Origin: Mangrovimonas spongiae
GTDB lineage: Bacteria; Bacteroidota; Bacteroidia; Flavobacteriales; Flavobacteriaceae
Length of the DNA: 64,000 nucleotides
NCBI RefSeq assembly: GCF_003944795.1
Contig: NZ_RWBG01000001.1
Coordinates: 124,001-188,000, forward strand
Reading direction: 5' to 3'
Shown: positions 53,554 through 62,695 of the stretch, one piece after another
How the letters are laid out: each line of letters starts with the position of its first letter
Position numbering within the stretch: the stretch's first letter is position 1
Notes under the pieces: model-generated
Databases searched by the model: none
What the model was told of the DNA's origin: nothing
The model's input: only the letters and a program-made list of their open reading frames with translations
Position numbers and translations under genes: made by a program

Positions 53554-54456
53554 ATGAAAGATTCATTTTATCAATACATACAAGATTTACAAGACACTAT
53601 TACTTCAAAATTAGAAAGTATTGATGGTAAGGCACGTTTTGAAGAAGACCTTTGGGAACGTCCCGAAGGCGGTGGCGGACGTACACGTGTTATTCAAAAT
53701 GGTAATGTATTTGAAAAAGGCGGTGTAAATATTTCAGCCGTTCACGGAAAATTGCCCGACAGTATGCAAACCTATTTTGGTGTAAAAGATGCCGATTTTT
53801 TTGCCTGCGGATTAAGCCTAGTCCTTCATCCTAAAAACCCTTTTGTCCCAACAGTTCATGCCAATTGGCGTTATTTTGAAATGTACAATCAACAAGGTGA
53901 GATTGTCGACCAGTGGTTTGGTGGTGGACAAGATTTAACACCTTATTATCTTTTTGAAGAAGACGCCAAACACTTTCATAAAATTTGCAAAATGGCTTGT
54001 GACAAACATCACCCAGAATTTCACGCCACTTACAAAAAACGTTGTGATGAGTATTTTTGGAACACCCACCGAAATGAAGCTCGAGGTATCGGCGGATTAT
54101 TTTTCGATTACTGTAAAGCCAAAGACGATTTCTCAATGAAAGATTGGTACAACTTTGTTACCGAAGTAGGCGATAGCTTTTTAGAAGCCTACACACCTAT
54201 CGTTGAAAAACGTAAAGATTTACCATATACTGAAGCCAACAGAAATTGGCAAGAAATCCGTCGTGGTCGCTATGTAGAATTTAATTTGGTGCACGACAAA
54301 GGCACTTTGTTTGGCCTAAAAACCAATGGCCGTATCGAAAGCATACTAATGAGCTTACCGCCTTACGTTCAATGGAAATACGATCATCATCCTGAACAGG
54401 GAAGTGACGAAGAAAAATTAATTAAAGTTTTAAAAAAGCCTAAAAATTGGGTTTAA
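53554..54456 (+). CDS. hemF: Oxygen-dependent coproporphyrinogen III oxidase
   Basis: The 300-residue protein has RPEGGGGRTRVIQNG, VHANWRYFEMY, WFGGGQDLTPYYLFEEDAKHFH, GIGGLFFDY and RRGRYVEFNLVHDKGTLFGL, the HemF family pattern. It makes protoporphyrinogen IX from coproporphyrinogen III with O2, so the pathway in this window is an aerobic, classical protoporphyrin route (HemF, HemJ, HemH). Confidence 0.97.
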   Translation: MKDSFYQYIQDLQDTITSKLESIDGKARFEEDLWERPEGGGGRTRVIQNGNVFEKGGVNISAVHGKLPDSMQTYFGVKDADFFACGLSLVLHPKNPFVPTVHANWRYFEMYNQQGEIVDQWFGGGQDLTPYYLFEEDAKHFHKICKMACDKHHPEFHATYKKRCDEYFWNTHRNEARGIGGLFFDYCKAKDDFSMKDWYNFVTEVGDSFLEAYTPIVEKRKDLPYTEANRNWQEIRRGRYVEFNLVHDKGTLFGLKTNGRIESILMSLPPYVQWKYDHHPEQGSDEEKLIKVLKKPKNWV

Positions 54457-54460
54457 CTTT

Positions 54461-54522
54461 GTCATTCAGAAGGTAGTAAAGAATCTCTTAAGTTAAAGAT
54501 TCTTTGTTTTACTCAGAATGAC
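54461..54522. repeat. REP-like palindromic intergenic element
   Basis: GTCATTC at 54461-54467 and GAATGAC at 54516-54522 are inverted ends, and AGTAAAGAATCT pairs inside with AGATTCTTTGTTTTACT. The form GTCATTC...AAGAATCT...AGATTCTT...GAATGAC is the type of REP-like element widespread in Bacteroidota intergenic DNA. It lies between hemF and hemB and could also act as a transcription terminator or mRNA-stabilising hairpin. Confidence 0.65.
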
Positions 54523-54539
54523 ATTTAAAAAAATAGAAA

Positions 54540-55529
54540 ATGTACCCACTACAACGACATAGACGATTAAGACAAAACAGTGCCATAAGAAGCCTGGTAA
54601 GAGAAACCATCATCACACCAAACGACTTTTTAGTCCCACTTTTTGTTGTTGATGGTAAAGGCGTAAAAGAAGAAATTGCTTCTATGCCCAATTACTATAG
54701 ATATAGTTTAGATTTATTAGAAAATGAAGTAAAAGAACTCTGGAAACTAGGTATAAAATCGGTGTTACTATTTGTAAAAGTGCCCGATAACCTAAAAGAC
54801 AATTCTGGAACCGAAGCCTTAAACCCTAATGGATTAATGCAACGCGCCATAAAAACGGTGAAAAATGTTTGTCCAGAAATGTTGGTAATGACCGATGTTG
54901 CCATGGATCCTTACTCTAATTTTGGTCACGATGGTGTGGTGGCTAATGGTCAAATTTTAAACGACGACACAACAGCTATTTTATCTGAAATGGCTTTAAG
55001 TCACGCCAAAGCTGGTGCCGATTTTGTAGCGCCAAGCGATATGATGGATGGTCGCATTTTTGAAATGCGAAGCTTACTAGAAGATGAAGGGTTTCATAAT
55101 ACAGGTGTTATGAGTTATTCAGCTAAATATGCTTCGGCTTTCTATGGCCCTTTCCGAGATGCCTTGGATTCGGCGCCCGTAGACGTTCAAGACGTTCCAA
55201 AAAACAAAAAAACCTATCAAATGGATCCTGCCAACCGTCTGGAAGCCATTAAAGAAACCCAAACCGATATTGCCGAAGGTGCCGATATTGTTATGGTAAA
55301 ACCTGGTTTGTGCTATCTAGATATTGTTCGCGATATTAAAAACGTTGTCGATATTCCTGTTGCTGTATATCAAGTCTCTGGCGAATACGCAATGCTTAAG
55401 GCTGCTGCCGAAAAAGGGTGGTTAGACCACGATGCCGTTATGATGGAGCAAATGACCGCTATAAAACGTGCCGGAGCCGATATAATAGCAAGTTATTTTG
55501 CTAAGGACGTTGTAAAATTGATTTCGTAA
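54540..55529 (+). CDS. hemB: Delta-aminolevulinic acid dehydratase (porphobilinogen synthase)
   Basis: The 329-residue protein has RRLRQNSAIRSLVRET, TDVAMDPYSNFGHDG, APSDMMDGRI, the active-site region with YSAKYASAFYGPFRDA (Lys) and ADIVMVKPGLCYLDIVRD (Schiff-base Lys). The Cys-rich zinc motif of animal enzymes is replaced by DPYSNFGHDG, so it is of the magnesium-dependent type. It condenses two aminolevulinates. It follows hemF after 83 bp that hold the REP-like element. Confidence 0.95.
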   Translation: MYPLQRHRRLRQNSAIRSLVRETIITPNDFLVPLFVVDGKGVKEEIASMPNYYRYSLDLLENEVKELWKLGIKSVLLFVKVPDNLKDNSGTEALNPNGLMQRAIKTVKNVCPEMLVMTDVAMDPYSNFGHDGVVANGQILNDDTTAILSEMALSHAKAGADFVAPSDMMDGRIFEMRSLLEDEGFHNTGVMSYSAKYASAFYGPFRDALDSAPVDVQDVPKNKKTYQMDPANRLEAIKETQTDIAEGADIVMVKPGLCYLDIVRDIKNVVDIPVAVYQVSGEYAMLKAAAEKGWLDHDAVMMEQMTAIKRAGADIIASYFAKDVVKLIS

Positions 55530-55558
55530 CTTCGCATTAATCAAACTAAAACACAATA

Positions 55559-56686
55559 ATGGGTCTACTCATTTTTTACGCGCTTATTTCTATTTTCTTT
55601 TCGTTTTTATGCTCCATTTTAGAAGCTGTTTTACTAAGCATTACCCCAACATTCATTTCCCTAAAGGAAAAAGAAGGCAAAGCTTACGCAGAAACGCTTA
55701 AGCAATTAAAAACCGATGTCGACAAACCACTTATCGCCATTTTAACACTTAATACCATTGCGCACACCGTTGGTGCTATTTTGGTTGGTGTGCAAGCTAA
55801 AGTAGCTTACGCCGAACTTTATGGAACCGCTACACGCAAAGTTTTTGGAGTAACTTTTACCGAAGATATTATGGTAGGTGTGGTTTCTACCATTATGACA
55901 ATCCTAATATTAGTGGCTTCTGAAATTATCCCAAAAACCATTGGTGCGACCTATTGGAAACAATTATCTAATTTCACGGCTAAAGCCTTAACTATAATGA
56001 TTTGGCCGCTTCGTGTCACAGGGATTTTATGGTTATTACAGCTTACCACTAAACTTATAGGCGGTAAAGGTCATCACGGAAGTGTGTTAAGTCGTGAAGA
56101 TTTTCATGCAATGACCGATTTAGCCGAAGAAAAAGGCGTGTTTTTAGAGTCTGAAAGTAAGGTCATTAAGAATATGCTTACTTTCAAGGACGTTCAGGCC
56201 AAGGATATCATGACGCCACGAACGGTTATGAAAATTGAAGATGAATTAATGACCATCGAAGAGTTTTTCAAGAAGAACTCCAACATTAGGTTTTCTAGAA
56301 TTCCTGTTTACAAAGATGATTCCGATAATATTTCTGGCCTCGTTTTAAAAGACGAAATTTTTAAGGAAATGGCCTTTGGTAATGGCGATAAAAAACTTAA
56401 TGAAATTAAACGAAACATCATCATTATAAACCGTACAATGCCTATTCCAAAACTGTTTGAGCAGTTGGTAGAAAGCAAAAACCATATGGCATTGGTTGTT
56501 GATGAATATGGCTCGGTTAGTGGCTTGGTAACTATGGAAGACGTTATTGAAACCCTTCTTGGTATGGAAATCATGGACGAAAGTGACAACATTCCTGATT
56601 TACAATTATTGGCTAGACGCAGTTGGGAAACGCGTGCCAAACGTCTGGGATTAATAGACGATGAAGGCGAAACGCCAGAAAACTAA
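55559..56686 (+). CDS. CNNM (DUF21) transporter-like protein with CBS pair
   Basis: The 375-residue protein has an N-terminal DUF21/CNNM membrane domain with about four helices (to about residue 190) and a CBS-domain pair (about 210-340; KDIMTPRTVMKIEDE and MALVVDEYGSVSGLVTMEDVIETLLG). It lacks the CorC_HlyC C-terminal domain, so it is shorter than typical hemolysin-like proteins. Family members move Mg2+ or other divalent metals. Its stop overlaps the ogt start. Confidence 0.9.
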   Translation: MGLLIFYALISIFFSFLCSILEAVLLSITPTFISLKEKEGKAYAETLKQLKTDVDKPLIAILTLNTIAHTVGAILVGVQAKVAYAELYGTATRKVFGVTFTEDIMVGVVSTIMTILILVASEIIPKTIGATYWKQLSNFTAKALTIMIWPLRVTGILWLLQLTTKLIGGKGHHGSVLSREDFHAMTDLAEEKGVFLESESKVIKNMLTFKDVQAKDIMTPRTVMKIEDELMTIEEFFKKNSNIRFSRIPVYKDDSDNISGLVLKDEIFKEMAFGNGDKKLNEIKRNIIIINRTMPIPKLFEQLVESKNHMALVVDEYGSVSGLVTMEDVIETLLGMEIMDESDNIPDLQLLARRSWETRAKRLGLIDDEGETPEN

Positions 56687-57159
56687 TGGAAACCTGCGTC
56701 ATCAATACGCCATTAGGTTATACCAAAATTGTTGGTGATGACTATGGTATAAACACCATTACTGTTTTAAATTCCGAAGAACAAGAAACCGATATTATTC
56801 CAGAAATATTGCAGGATTGTGTATACCAACTACAAGAATATTTTGAAGGCAAACGGAAAAACTTCACTTTAAAACTCAATCCACAAGGTACCAATTTTCA
56901 AAAAACAGTTTGGAAGGCTTTAGCTGAAATTCCCTATGGAAAAACGACCTCTTATTTAGAATTATCGCGACAATTAGGCGATGAAAAGGCCATTCGCGCT
57001 GTTGCAAATGCCAATGGTAAAAACCCTATTTGGATTGTAATTCCTTGCCATCGTGTTATTGGAAGCAATGGAAGTTTAACGGGTTACGCTGGTGGACTTT
57101 ACAGAAAACAATGGTTGCTAGAACACGAAAGTCCATACAAGCAACAAACATTATTTTAG
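56686..57159 (+). CDS. ogt: Methylated-DNA--[protein]-cysteine S-methyltransferase
   Basis: The 157-residue protein has VWKALAEIPYGKTTSYLELSRQLG (DNA-binding helix-turn-helix), VANANGKNPIWIVIPCHRVIGSNGSLTGYAGG with the methyl-accepting Cys in IPCHRV. It removes alkyl groups from O6-alkylguanine in a suicide reaction. It lacks an Ada DNA-repair regulatory domain, so it is the Ogt type. It overlaps the CNNM gene by one base. Confidence 0.95.
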   Translation: METCVINTPLGYTKIVGDDYGINTITVLNSEEQETDIIPEILQDCVYQLQEYFEGKRKNFTLKLNPQGTNFQKTVWKALAEIPYGKTTSYLELSRQLGDEKAIRAVANANGKNPIWIVIPCHRVIGSNGSLTGYAGGLYRKQWLLEHESPYKQQTLF

Positions 57160-57196
57160 TTTTTACTATCTTTAATTTTTTCAAACTAAAAACCGA

Positions 57197-58354
57197 ATGA
57201 AATATCTTAAAAAACTCGCAAAATGGGTGGCTATCCTATTTGCATTACTTATCGTTATTCTTTACCTAACCGATACCGATTATCTCATCAAAGCAGTTAG
57301 AACCATCTATTTAAATGGTCATACAACAGCTTACCTCGAAGACTATAAGCATTTTGACAACAAACCGCTTGAGGTTGGCACACCAGAACCTTGGCCAAAT
57401 CATAAAGATTACAACTCAGCTAAAGCTACCGAAAAATTACAGCAAACCAATACCGATTTGGGCACCATAGCCTACGTTATCATTAAAAATGATAGTATTT
57501 GGTTTGAAAAATATTATGATGGTTTTAATGAAAATTCCAAATCCAATTCATTCTCTATGGCAAAGAGTTATGTCTCTGCCATGTTAGGAAAAGCCATAAT
57601 GGAAGGTCATATTAAAAGTCTTGACCAACCTGTTTGCGATTTTATTCCTGAATTTTGCGACGGAAAAGCTTCAAAATTAACTGTCGGCGATTTATCTAGT
57701 ATGTCTTCAGGCACCAATTGGGACGAGCGTTACTATTCGCCATTTTCTATTACCACAAGAGCTTATTTTGATGATGACTTAACCAAAGTAATGACCGGGT
57801 TAAAAGTGGTAAACGAACCAGGACAAGCCTTTAAATATGCCAGTGGCGACACACAAATGCTAGCTATTGTTATTGAGCGCGCCACGGGGAAAAACCTGTA
57901 CAAATACCTTTCCGAAAGTTTCTGGAAACCAATGGGTAGCGAAAACCAAGCTTTGTGGCAGCTAGATAGCGAAGAGCACGATTTGGTAAAGGCTTATTGC
58001 TGTATTGCTAGTAATGCCAAGGATTTTGCACGAATGGGCAAACTCTACAAAGATCACGGCAAATGGAACGGTAAACAATTATTGGATTCAGCATTTATAG
58101 CTAAATCTGTTACGCCACGTTTTAAAGAAAGTCCACAATATGGCTATGGTTGGTGGTTACGTGATATGGGCGATAAATCCTTCTTTATGATGCGTGGTCA
58201 CCTTGGGCAATATGTTATTGTAGAACCCAATGACAACGTAATTATTGTACGTTTAGGTCACTCCAAAGGCCCTGGCGACGCTGTAGCAACATTTACACCA
58301 GATATTACAACCTATATTGAAGAAGCCTATAAAATGTTAGGAGATGCTCTCTAA
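57197..58354 (+). CDS. Serine hydrolase, class C beta-lactamase-like
   Basis: The 385-residue protein has an N-terminal membrane anchor (about residues 10-25), the nucleophile motif Ser-Met-Ala-Lys (FSMAKSYVSAML), a Tyr-Ala-Ser motif (FKYASGDTQ) and a His-Leu-Gly region (RGHLGQYV) in the KTG position. It belongs to the beta-lactamase/esterase/DD-peptidase family. A true beta-lactamase role cannot be claimed; most flavobacterial members are esterases or peptidases of unknown substrate. Its end overlaps the exonuclease gene by 11 bases. Confidence 0.85.
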   Translation: MKYLKKLAKWVAILFALLIVILYLTDTDYLIKAVRTIYLNGHTTAYLEDYKHFDNKPLEVGTPEPWPNHKDYNSAKATEKLQQTNTDLGTIAYVIIKNDSIWFEKYYDGFNENSKSNSFSMAKSYVSAMLGKAIMEGHIKSLDQPVCDFIPEFCDGKASKLTVGDLSSMSSGTNWDERYYSPFSITTRAYFDDDLTKVMTGLKVVNEPGQAFKYASGDTQMLAIVIERATGKNLYKYLSESFWKPMGSENQALWQLDSEEHDLVKAYCCIASNAKDFARMGKLYKDHGKWNGKQLLDSAFIAKSVTPRFKESPQYGYGWWLRDMGDKSFFMMRGHLGQYVIVEPNDNVIIVRLGHSKGPGDAVATFTPDITTYIEEAYKMLGDAL

Positions 58355-59057
58355 ACTCAACTTAGAAAACATATTATTTTTGGATATTGAAACCGTTCCT
58401 GAAACGGCTCAATTTTCTGATTTAGATGACACTAAACAACAACTTTGGGAAACAAAATCGAAATACCAACGTAAAGACGATTATACGGCCGAAGAGTTTT
58501 ACGAACGTGCTGGTATTTGGGCCGAGTTTGGAAAAATAGTTTGTATTTCGGTTGGATATTTCAACATCACAAACGATGTAAGAACTTTTAGAGTAACGTC
58601 GTTTTTTGGTGATGAGATTAACCTTTTGAAGGACTTTAAAAACCTTTTAATATCTCATTTTAGCAAGTCCAAACATTTGTTATGTGCTCATAATGGAAAG
58701 GAATTCGACTTTCCTTATATAGCCAGACGCATGATTATCCATAACATTGAATTGCCCTATAAATTGAACTTATTTGGCAAGAAACCCTGGGAAGTTCCAC
58801 ATCTCGACACCTTGGAACTTTGGAAGTTTGGTGACTATAAGAATTATACATCGCTAAAATTATTAACTAATGTTTTAGGCATTCCATCACCAAAAGACGA
58901 TATTGATGGTAGTGAAGTCTATCAAGTATATTACGAAGAACAAGATATTGATAGAATTGTTCAATATTGTGAAAAAGATACCATAGCTGTAGCACAAATT
59001 TTATTGCGTTTACGGGGTGATGAGCTACTACATGATAACGAAATTATTCATATTTAA
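58344..59057 (+). CDS. 3'-5' exonuclease, PolB-type DEDD family
   Basis: The 237-residue protein has the first acidic motif FLDIETVPET (Exo I), AHNGKEFDFPYIARR (Exo II) and a later Tyr/Asp motif YCEKDTIAVAQILLRL (Exo III), so it is a DEDD exonuclease of the predicted PolB-like group. It probably trims DNA 3' ends in repair; no polymerase domain is attached. It is coupled to the upstream hydrolase by overlap. Confidence 0.9.
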   Translation: MLSKLNLENILFLDIETVPETAQFSDLDDTKQQLWETKSKYQRKDDYTAEEFYERAGIWAEFGKIVCISVGYFNITNDVRTFRVTSFFGDEINLLKDFKNLLISHFSKSKHLLCAHNGKEFDFPYIARRMIIHNIELPYKLNLFGKKPWEVPHLDTLELWKFGDYKNYTSLKLLTNVLGIPSPKDDIDGSEVYQVYYEEQDIDRIVQYCEKDTIAVAQILLRLRGDELLHDNEIIHI

Positions 59058-59070
59058 GTTTTTAAAATAA

Positions 59071-60762
59071 ATGACCCTAAACCCTATTCTCTCTTTAGAA
59101 AATGTAAGTATTTCGTTTACTTCGCAAAAACAAGAGAACGAAGTTATTCATGGTATATCTTACCAACTTTTTTCTAATGAAATTTTAGGTATTGTAGGAG
59201 AGTCTGGGTCTGGTAAATCTATTTCTTCATTGGCTATAATGGGGTTGTTACCAAAAAGAGTTTCTAAAATCACAAATGGTCGTATTACCTTTTTAGATAA
59301 AGAGCTTATTGGATTATCTGATAAAGCGCTGCAACATATAAGAGGGCATGATATTGCCATGATTTTTCAAGAACCTATGAGTTCTTTAAATCCAACTATG
59401 ACCTGTGGTAAACAGGTTGAAGAAATCTTGCTACAACACACAAATTTAACCCAGCAAGAAGCCAAAGAAGAAACCTTATCGTTATTTAGTAAAGTTAAAT
59501 TACCTAAGCCCAATCGGGTTTATACAGCGTATCCACATGAAATTTCTGGTGGGCAAAAGCAACGCGTTATGATTGCTATGGCTATTGCCTGCAAACCCAA
59601 GATATTAATTGCTGACGAACCTACTACAGCTCTAGATGTTACGGTACAGAAAGACATTATTCAGTTATTAAAAAGTTTACAAGAAGACACTAAAATGAGT
59701 GTTATTTTTATCTCTCACGATTTGTCTTTAGTTTCTGAAATAGCCGATAGAGTTTTGGTTATGTATAAAGGAAACATTGTAGAACAAGGAGATAAAACAA
59801 GTATTTTTAAATCACCTAAACACAAATACACTAAAGCTTTAATCGCTTCAAAACCATCGTTACGTGTGCGGTTTAAGCGGTTACCCACCATTAAAGATGT
59901 ATTAAATAATACCGTAAACAAAGCTATTATTAGCAAAGAAGAACGCGAAAAAAAACAGGCTTCTTTATATAGTAAACAACCATTATTAGAAGTATTTAAT
60001 CTTGAAAAAACCTATTTTTCAAAGTCGGGTTGGTTTTCAAAAAAGGAAGGGTTTAAGGCTGTTAACAATGTAAGCTTTAAGGTTTATGAAGGCGAAACAT
60101 TAGGGCTTGTAGGTGAGTCTGGTTGTGGCAAATCTACATTATCTAATGCCATTTTGTTACTTGACAAAGCCACCAGCGGAAGCATTACATATAATGGTCA
60201 AGATATTACCAATTTAACCCCAAAAGAAGAACGTAAACTACGTAAGGATATACAAATTATTTTTCAAGATCCATTTGCATCTTTAAACCCAAGAATTCCT
60301 GTAGGAAAAGCTATTATGGAGCCTATGGAAGTACATAACATAGGAACATCTTACAAAGATAGAAAACAACGCGTAATTGAGCTGTTAGACCGTGTTGGGC
60401 TTACCAAAAGCGATTTTAATAAGTATCCTCATGAATTTTCTGGTGGACAACGCCAACGTGTTGGTATTGCAAGAACAATTGCTCTACAACCTAAGTTAAT
60501 TATTTGTGACGAATCGGTATCTGCTTTAGATATTTCTGTTCAAGCACAAGTATTAAATTTATTAAATGAGCTAAAAGAAAATTATAACTTCACCTATATT
60601 TTTATTTCTCACGATTTATCGGTAGTAAAATATATGTCCAATCAACTACTTGTTATGAATCAAGGTAAGATAGAAGACATTGGCGATGCCGATGCAATTT
60701 ATAATAGTCCTAAAACAGATTATACTAAAAAACTAATTGATGCTATTCCAAAAGGATTATAG
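59071..60762 (+). CDS. Duplicated ABC transporter ATPase (Dpp/Opp type)
   Basis: The 563-residue protein is two ABC ATPase domains in one chain. The first (about 5-255) has Walker A GESGSGKS and signature SGGQKQR; the second (about 305-560) has GESGCGKS and SGGQRQR, each with DEPTTALDV or DESVSALDI Walker B regions. The C-terminal extension after the first domain ([15 protein letters not shown]) resembles the DppD-DppF fusion of peptide importers and of microcin/peptide exporters (YejF). No permease or binding protein is adjacent, so the substrate is unknown. The gene is 13 bp after the exonuclease gene. Confidence 0.9.
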   Translation: MTLNPILSLENVSISFTSQKQENEVIHGISYQLFSNEILGIVGESGSGKSISSLAIMGLLPKRVSKITNGRITFLDKELIGLSDKALQHIRGHDIAMIFQEPMSSLNPTMTCGKQVEEILLQHTNLTQQEAKEETLSLFSKVKLPKPNRVYTAYPHEISGGQKQRVMIAMAIACKPKILIADEPTTALDVTVQKDIIQLLKSLQEDTKMSVIFISHDLSLVSEIADRVLVMYKGNIVEQGDKTSIFKSPKHKYTKALIASKPSLRVRFKRLPTIKDVLNNTVNKAIISKEEREKKQASLYSKQPLLEVFNLEKTYFSKSGWFSKKEGFKAVNNVSFKVYEGETLGLVGESGCGKSTLSNAILLLDKATSGSITYNGQDITNLTPKEERKLRKDIQIIFQDPFASLNPRIPVGKAIMEPMEVHNIGTSYKDRKQRVIELLDRVGLTKSDFNKYPHEFSGGQRQRVGIARTIALQPKLIICDESVSALDISVQAQVLNLLNELKENYNFTYIFISHDLSVVKYMSNQLLVMNQGKIEDIGDADAIYNSPKTDYTKKLIDAIPKGL

Positions 60763-61076
60763 CATAAATACTTTTCTAGTTAACTTAAAAACGTTTCTTA
60801 AAAATTTTAATGAATTTTGAATGCTCGTAAAAAATTTGCTTTCAAAAAAAGTAGGTTTTGGTAGATTTGGGGCAACATGGTTCATAAGTAAAAATTCATG
60901 GTAGATTTAGGGCAAAAATCATAAATTTAAGTTTATGATAGATTTGGTATAATTAGGTTGATTTGGGATTACTAATATGTGAAAGTTTTTCGACTTAATC
61001 TGCTAAAAAGCATTAAAAATCGACAAAATACATATTTTTTTAACATTTCAAATATAAAAATAAACTTTTTCCTACA
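60763..61076. other. Non-coding stretch between the ABC ATPase gene and the CoA-transferase terminator
   Basis: No supported gene is present in either strand here. The notable content is the degenerate repeat array at 60860-60971 and a very A/T-rich tail before the terminator at 61077. It is the longest gene-free stretch of the window. Confidence 0.7.
60860..60971 (+). repeat. Degenerate short-repeat array with a GGTAGATTTGGG core
   Basis: Four related 16-mers occur in one orientation: GGTAGATTTGGGGCAA (60860-60875), GGTAGATTTAGGGCAA (60900-60915), GATAGATTTGGTATAA (60937-60952) and GGTTGATTTGGGATTA (60956-60971). Start-to-start distances are 40, 37 and 19 bp. The first two units also share the following CATAA and AAATT parts, as expected from decayed tandem duplication of a ~38 bp unit. 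No coding frame explains it. Confidence 0.6.
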
Positions 61077-61105
61077 AAAAAGCCGCTTCAATGAAGTGGC
61101 TTTTT
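61077..61105 (-). terminator. Intrinsic terminator of the CoA-transferase operon
   Basis: AAAAAGCCGCTTCA (61077-61090) pairs with TGAAGTGGCTTTTT (61092-61105) with one G-T wobble; the effective loop is about five bases. The A-run on the left is a T-run on the minus strand, 19 bp after the subunit B stop. Confidence 0.85.
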
Positions 61106-61123
61106 AATATATTATAGGTCTTA

Positions 61124-61780
61124 TTATAGTTTCATTTCAGGGATATCGCCATTTACAATAAGTGTGCCTTCGGTAGCCGCTTGTATCTCTTCTACAGAAA
61201 CTCCTGGAGCTCGTTCTATTAAATGGAATGCATTGTCTTTTATTTCTATAACCGCTAAATTAGTTACAATTTTAGTGACGCAGCCTACCCCTGTAAGAGG
61301 TAAACTACAGCGTTTAAGCAGTTTGGATTCACCACGTTTATTGGTATGCATCATAGCAACAATAATGTTTTCTGCACTAGCTACAAGATCCATAGCGCCG
61401 CCCATACCTTTCACCATTTTTCCAGGAATTTTCCAATTAGCAATATCACCATTTTCAGCTACTTCCATAGCTCCAAGAATAGTTAAATCTACATGCTTTC
61501 CTCTAATCATAGAGAAACTCATAGACGAATCGAAAAAACTAGCGCCTGGTAATGCTGTTATGGTTTGTTTTCCTGCGTTTATTAAATCGGCATCTTCGTC
61601 ACCTTCAAAAGGAAATGGTCCCATACCAAGAACACCATTTTCACTTTGAAACTCTACTTCTATATCATCGCGCACAAAATTGGCTACCAAAGTTGGTATA
61701 CCTATTCCAAGATTGACATAAAAGCCATCTTTTACTTCTTTAGCAATACGTTTTGCTATTCCGTTTTTATCTAGTGCCAT
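61124..61780 (-). CDS. scoB: 3-oxoacid CoA-transferase, subunit B
   Basis: The 218-residue protein starts NGIAKRIAKEVKDG and has the active-site Glu in VEFQSENGVLGMGPFP, the SENG motif of subunit B of class I CoA-transferases. With subunit A it moves CoA from succinyl-CoA to acetoacetate or a similar 3-oxoacid in ketone body or fatty acid metabolism. It starts 2 bp after subunit A. Confidence 0.95.
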   Translation of the reverse strand: MALDKNGIAKRIAKEVKDGFYVNLGIGIPTLVANFVRDDIEVEFQSENGVLGMGPFPFEGDEDADLINAGKQTITALPGASFFDSSMSFSMIRGKHVDLTILGAMEVAENGDIANWKIPGKMVKGMGGAMDLVASAENIIVAMMHTNKRGESKLLKRCSLPLTGVGCVTKIVTNLAVIEIKDNAFHLIERAPGVSVEEIQAATEGTLIVNGDIPEMKL

Positions 61781-61782
61781 AA

Positions 61783-62484
61783 TTATTGTCTTTGTCTTAC
61801 CGTTAATTGTTCTATACGTTTTTCATAATCGTTTCCTTGGAAAATGCGTTGCACGAAAATTCCAGGGATATGGATTTGGTTAGGGTCAAGTTCGCCTACG
61901 GGAACCAATTCTTCAACCTCGGCAACTGTTATGGTTGCAGCACCACACATACAAGGGTTAAAATTTCGTGCTGTACCTTTAAAAATAAGGTTTCCTGCTT
62001 CATCTCCTTTCCAAGCTTTTACAAAAGCAAAATCGGCTTTGAAAGCTTCTTCAAGAACGTACATTTTGCCATTAAATTCACGAGTTTCTTTACCTTCGGC
62101 TACTTCGGTACCATAACCTGCTGGTGTATAAAATGCCGGAAAACCAGATTGAGCGGCTTTGCATCTTTCGGCTAAAGTGCCTTGCGGAACAAGCTCTACA
62201 TCTAACTCGCCTGATAGCATTTGACGTTCAAATTCATCATTTTCACCTACATAAGAGGAAATCATTTTTTTAATTTGATGTTTTTGAAGCAATAACCCTA
62301 AGCCAAAATCGTCTACACCTGCATTGTTTGATATACAGGTAAGTCCTGTTATATTACGTTTTACTAGCTCTGATATGGCGTTTTCTGGTATGCCACAAAG
62401 TCCAAAACCACCAAGCATAAAAGTCATGTCGTTTGAGACGCCTTCTAGAGCTTCTGCAACGTTGGATACTGTTTTATTTATCAT
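61783..62484 (-). CDS. scoA: 3-oxoacid CoA-transferase, subunit A
   Basis: From the ATG at 62484 the protein has 233 residues with [17 protein letters not shown] (the CoA-binding glycine-rich motif) and [17 protein letters not shown], typical of subunit A. An upstream ATG at 62505 adds seven residues unlike the family. It forms an operon with scoB. The 190 bp upstream up to 62695 hold no gene. Confidence 0.95.
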   Translation of the reverse strand: MINKTVSNVAEALEGVSNDMTFMLGGFGLCGIPENAISELVKRNITGLTCISNNAGVDDFGLGLLLQKHQIKKMISSYVGENDEFERQMLSGELDVELVPQGTLAERCKAAQSGFPAFYTPAGYGTEVAEGKETREFNGKMYVLEEAFKADFAFVKAWKGDEAGNLIFKGTARNFNPCMCGAATITVAEVEELVPVGELDPNQIHIPGIFVQRIFQGNDYEKRIEQLTVRQRQ

Positions 62485-62695
62485 TTTTAATCGTATTTTT
62501 TTCAATTCGTAAAATACAAAAATACGAGGAGATTTAATATGATCTAAGAAAACTTATCTGTATGACTTTTGTTCTTTTTACAAGGACCTTTGCAAAGAAG
62601 TAAGAAACGTCTTAAAAATGAAGATTGTGACTTTTATTAAAATTATTAGTTGTTTCTTATATAAGCGCAAATTAAACTACCAAAAAAATTACAAA

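Noticed and set aside
57197-58354. Acquired beta-lactamase resistance gene
   Set aside because: It has the serine hydrolase motifs of class C-like proteins but flanking genes are housekeeping, and flavobacterial members are mostly esterases or peptidases.
60860-60971. CRISPR array
   Set aside because: Repeats are only ~16 bp, degenerate and irregularly spaced, and no cas genes are near.
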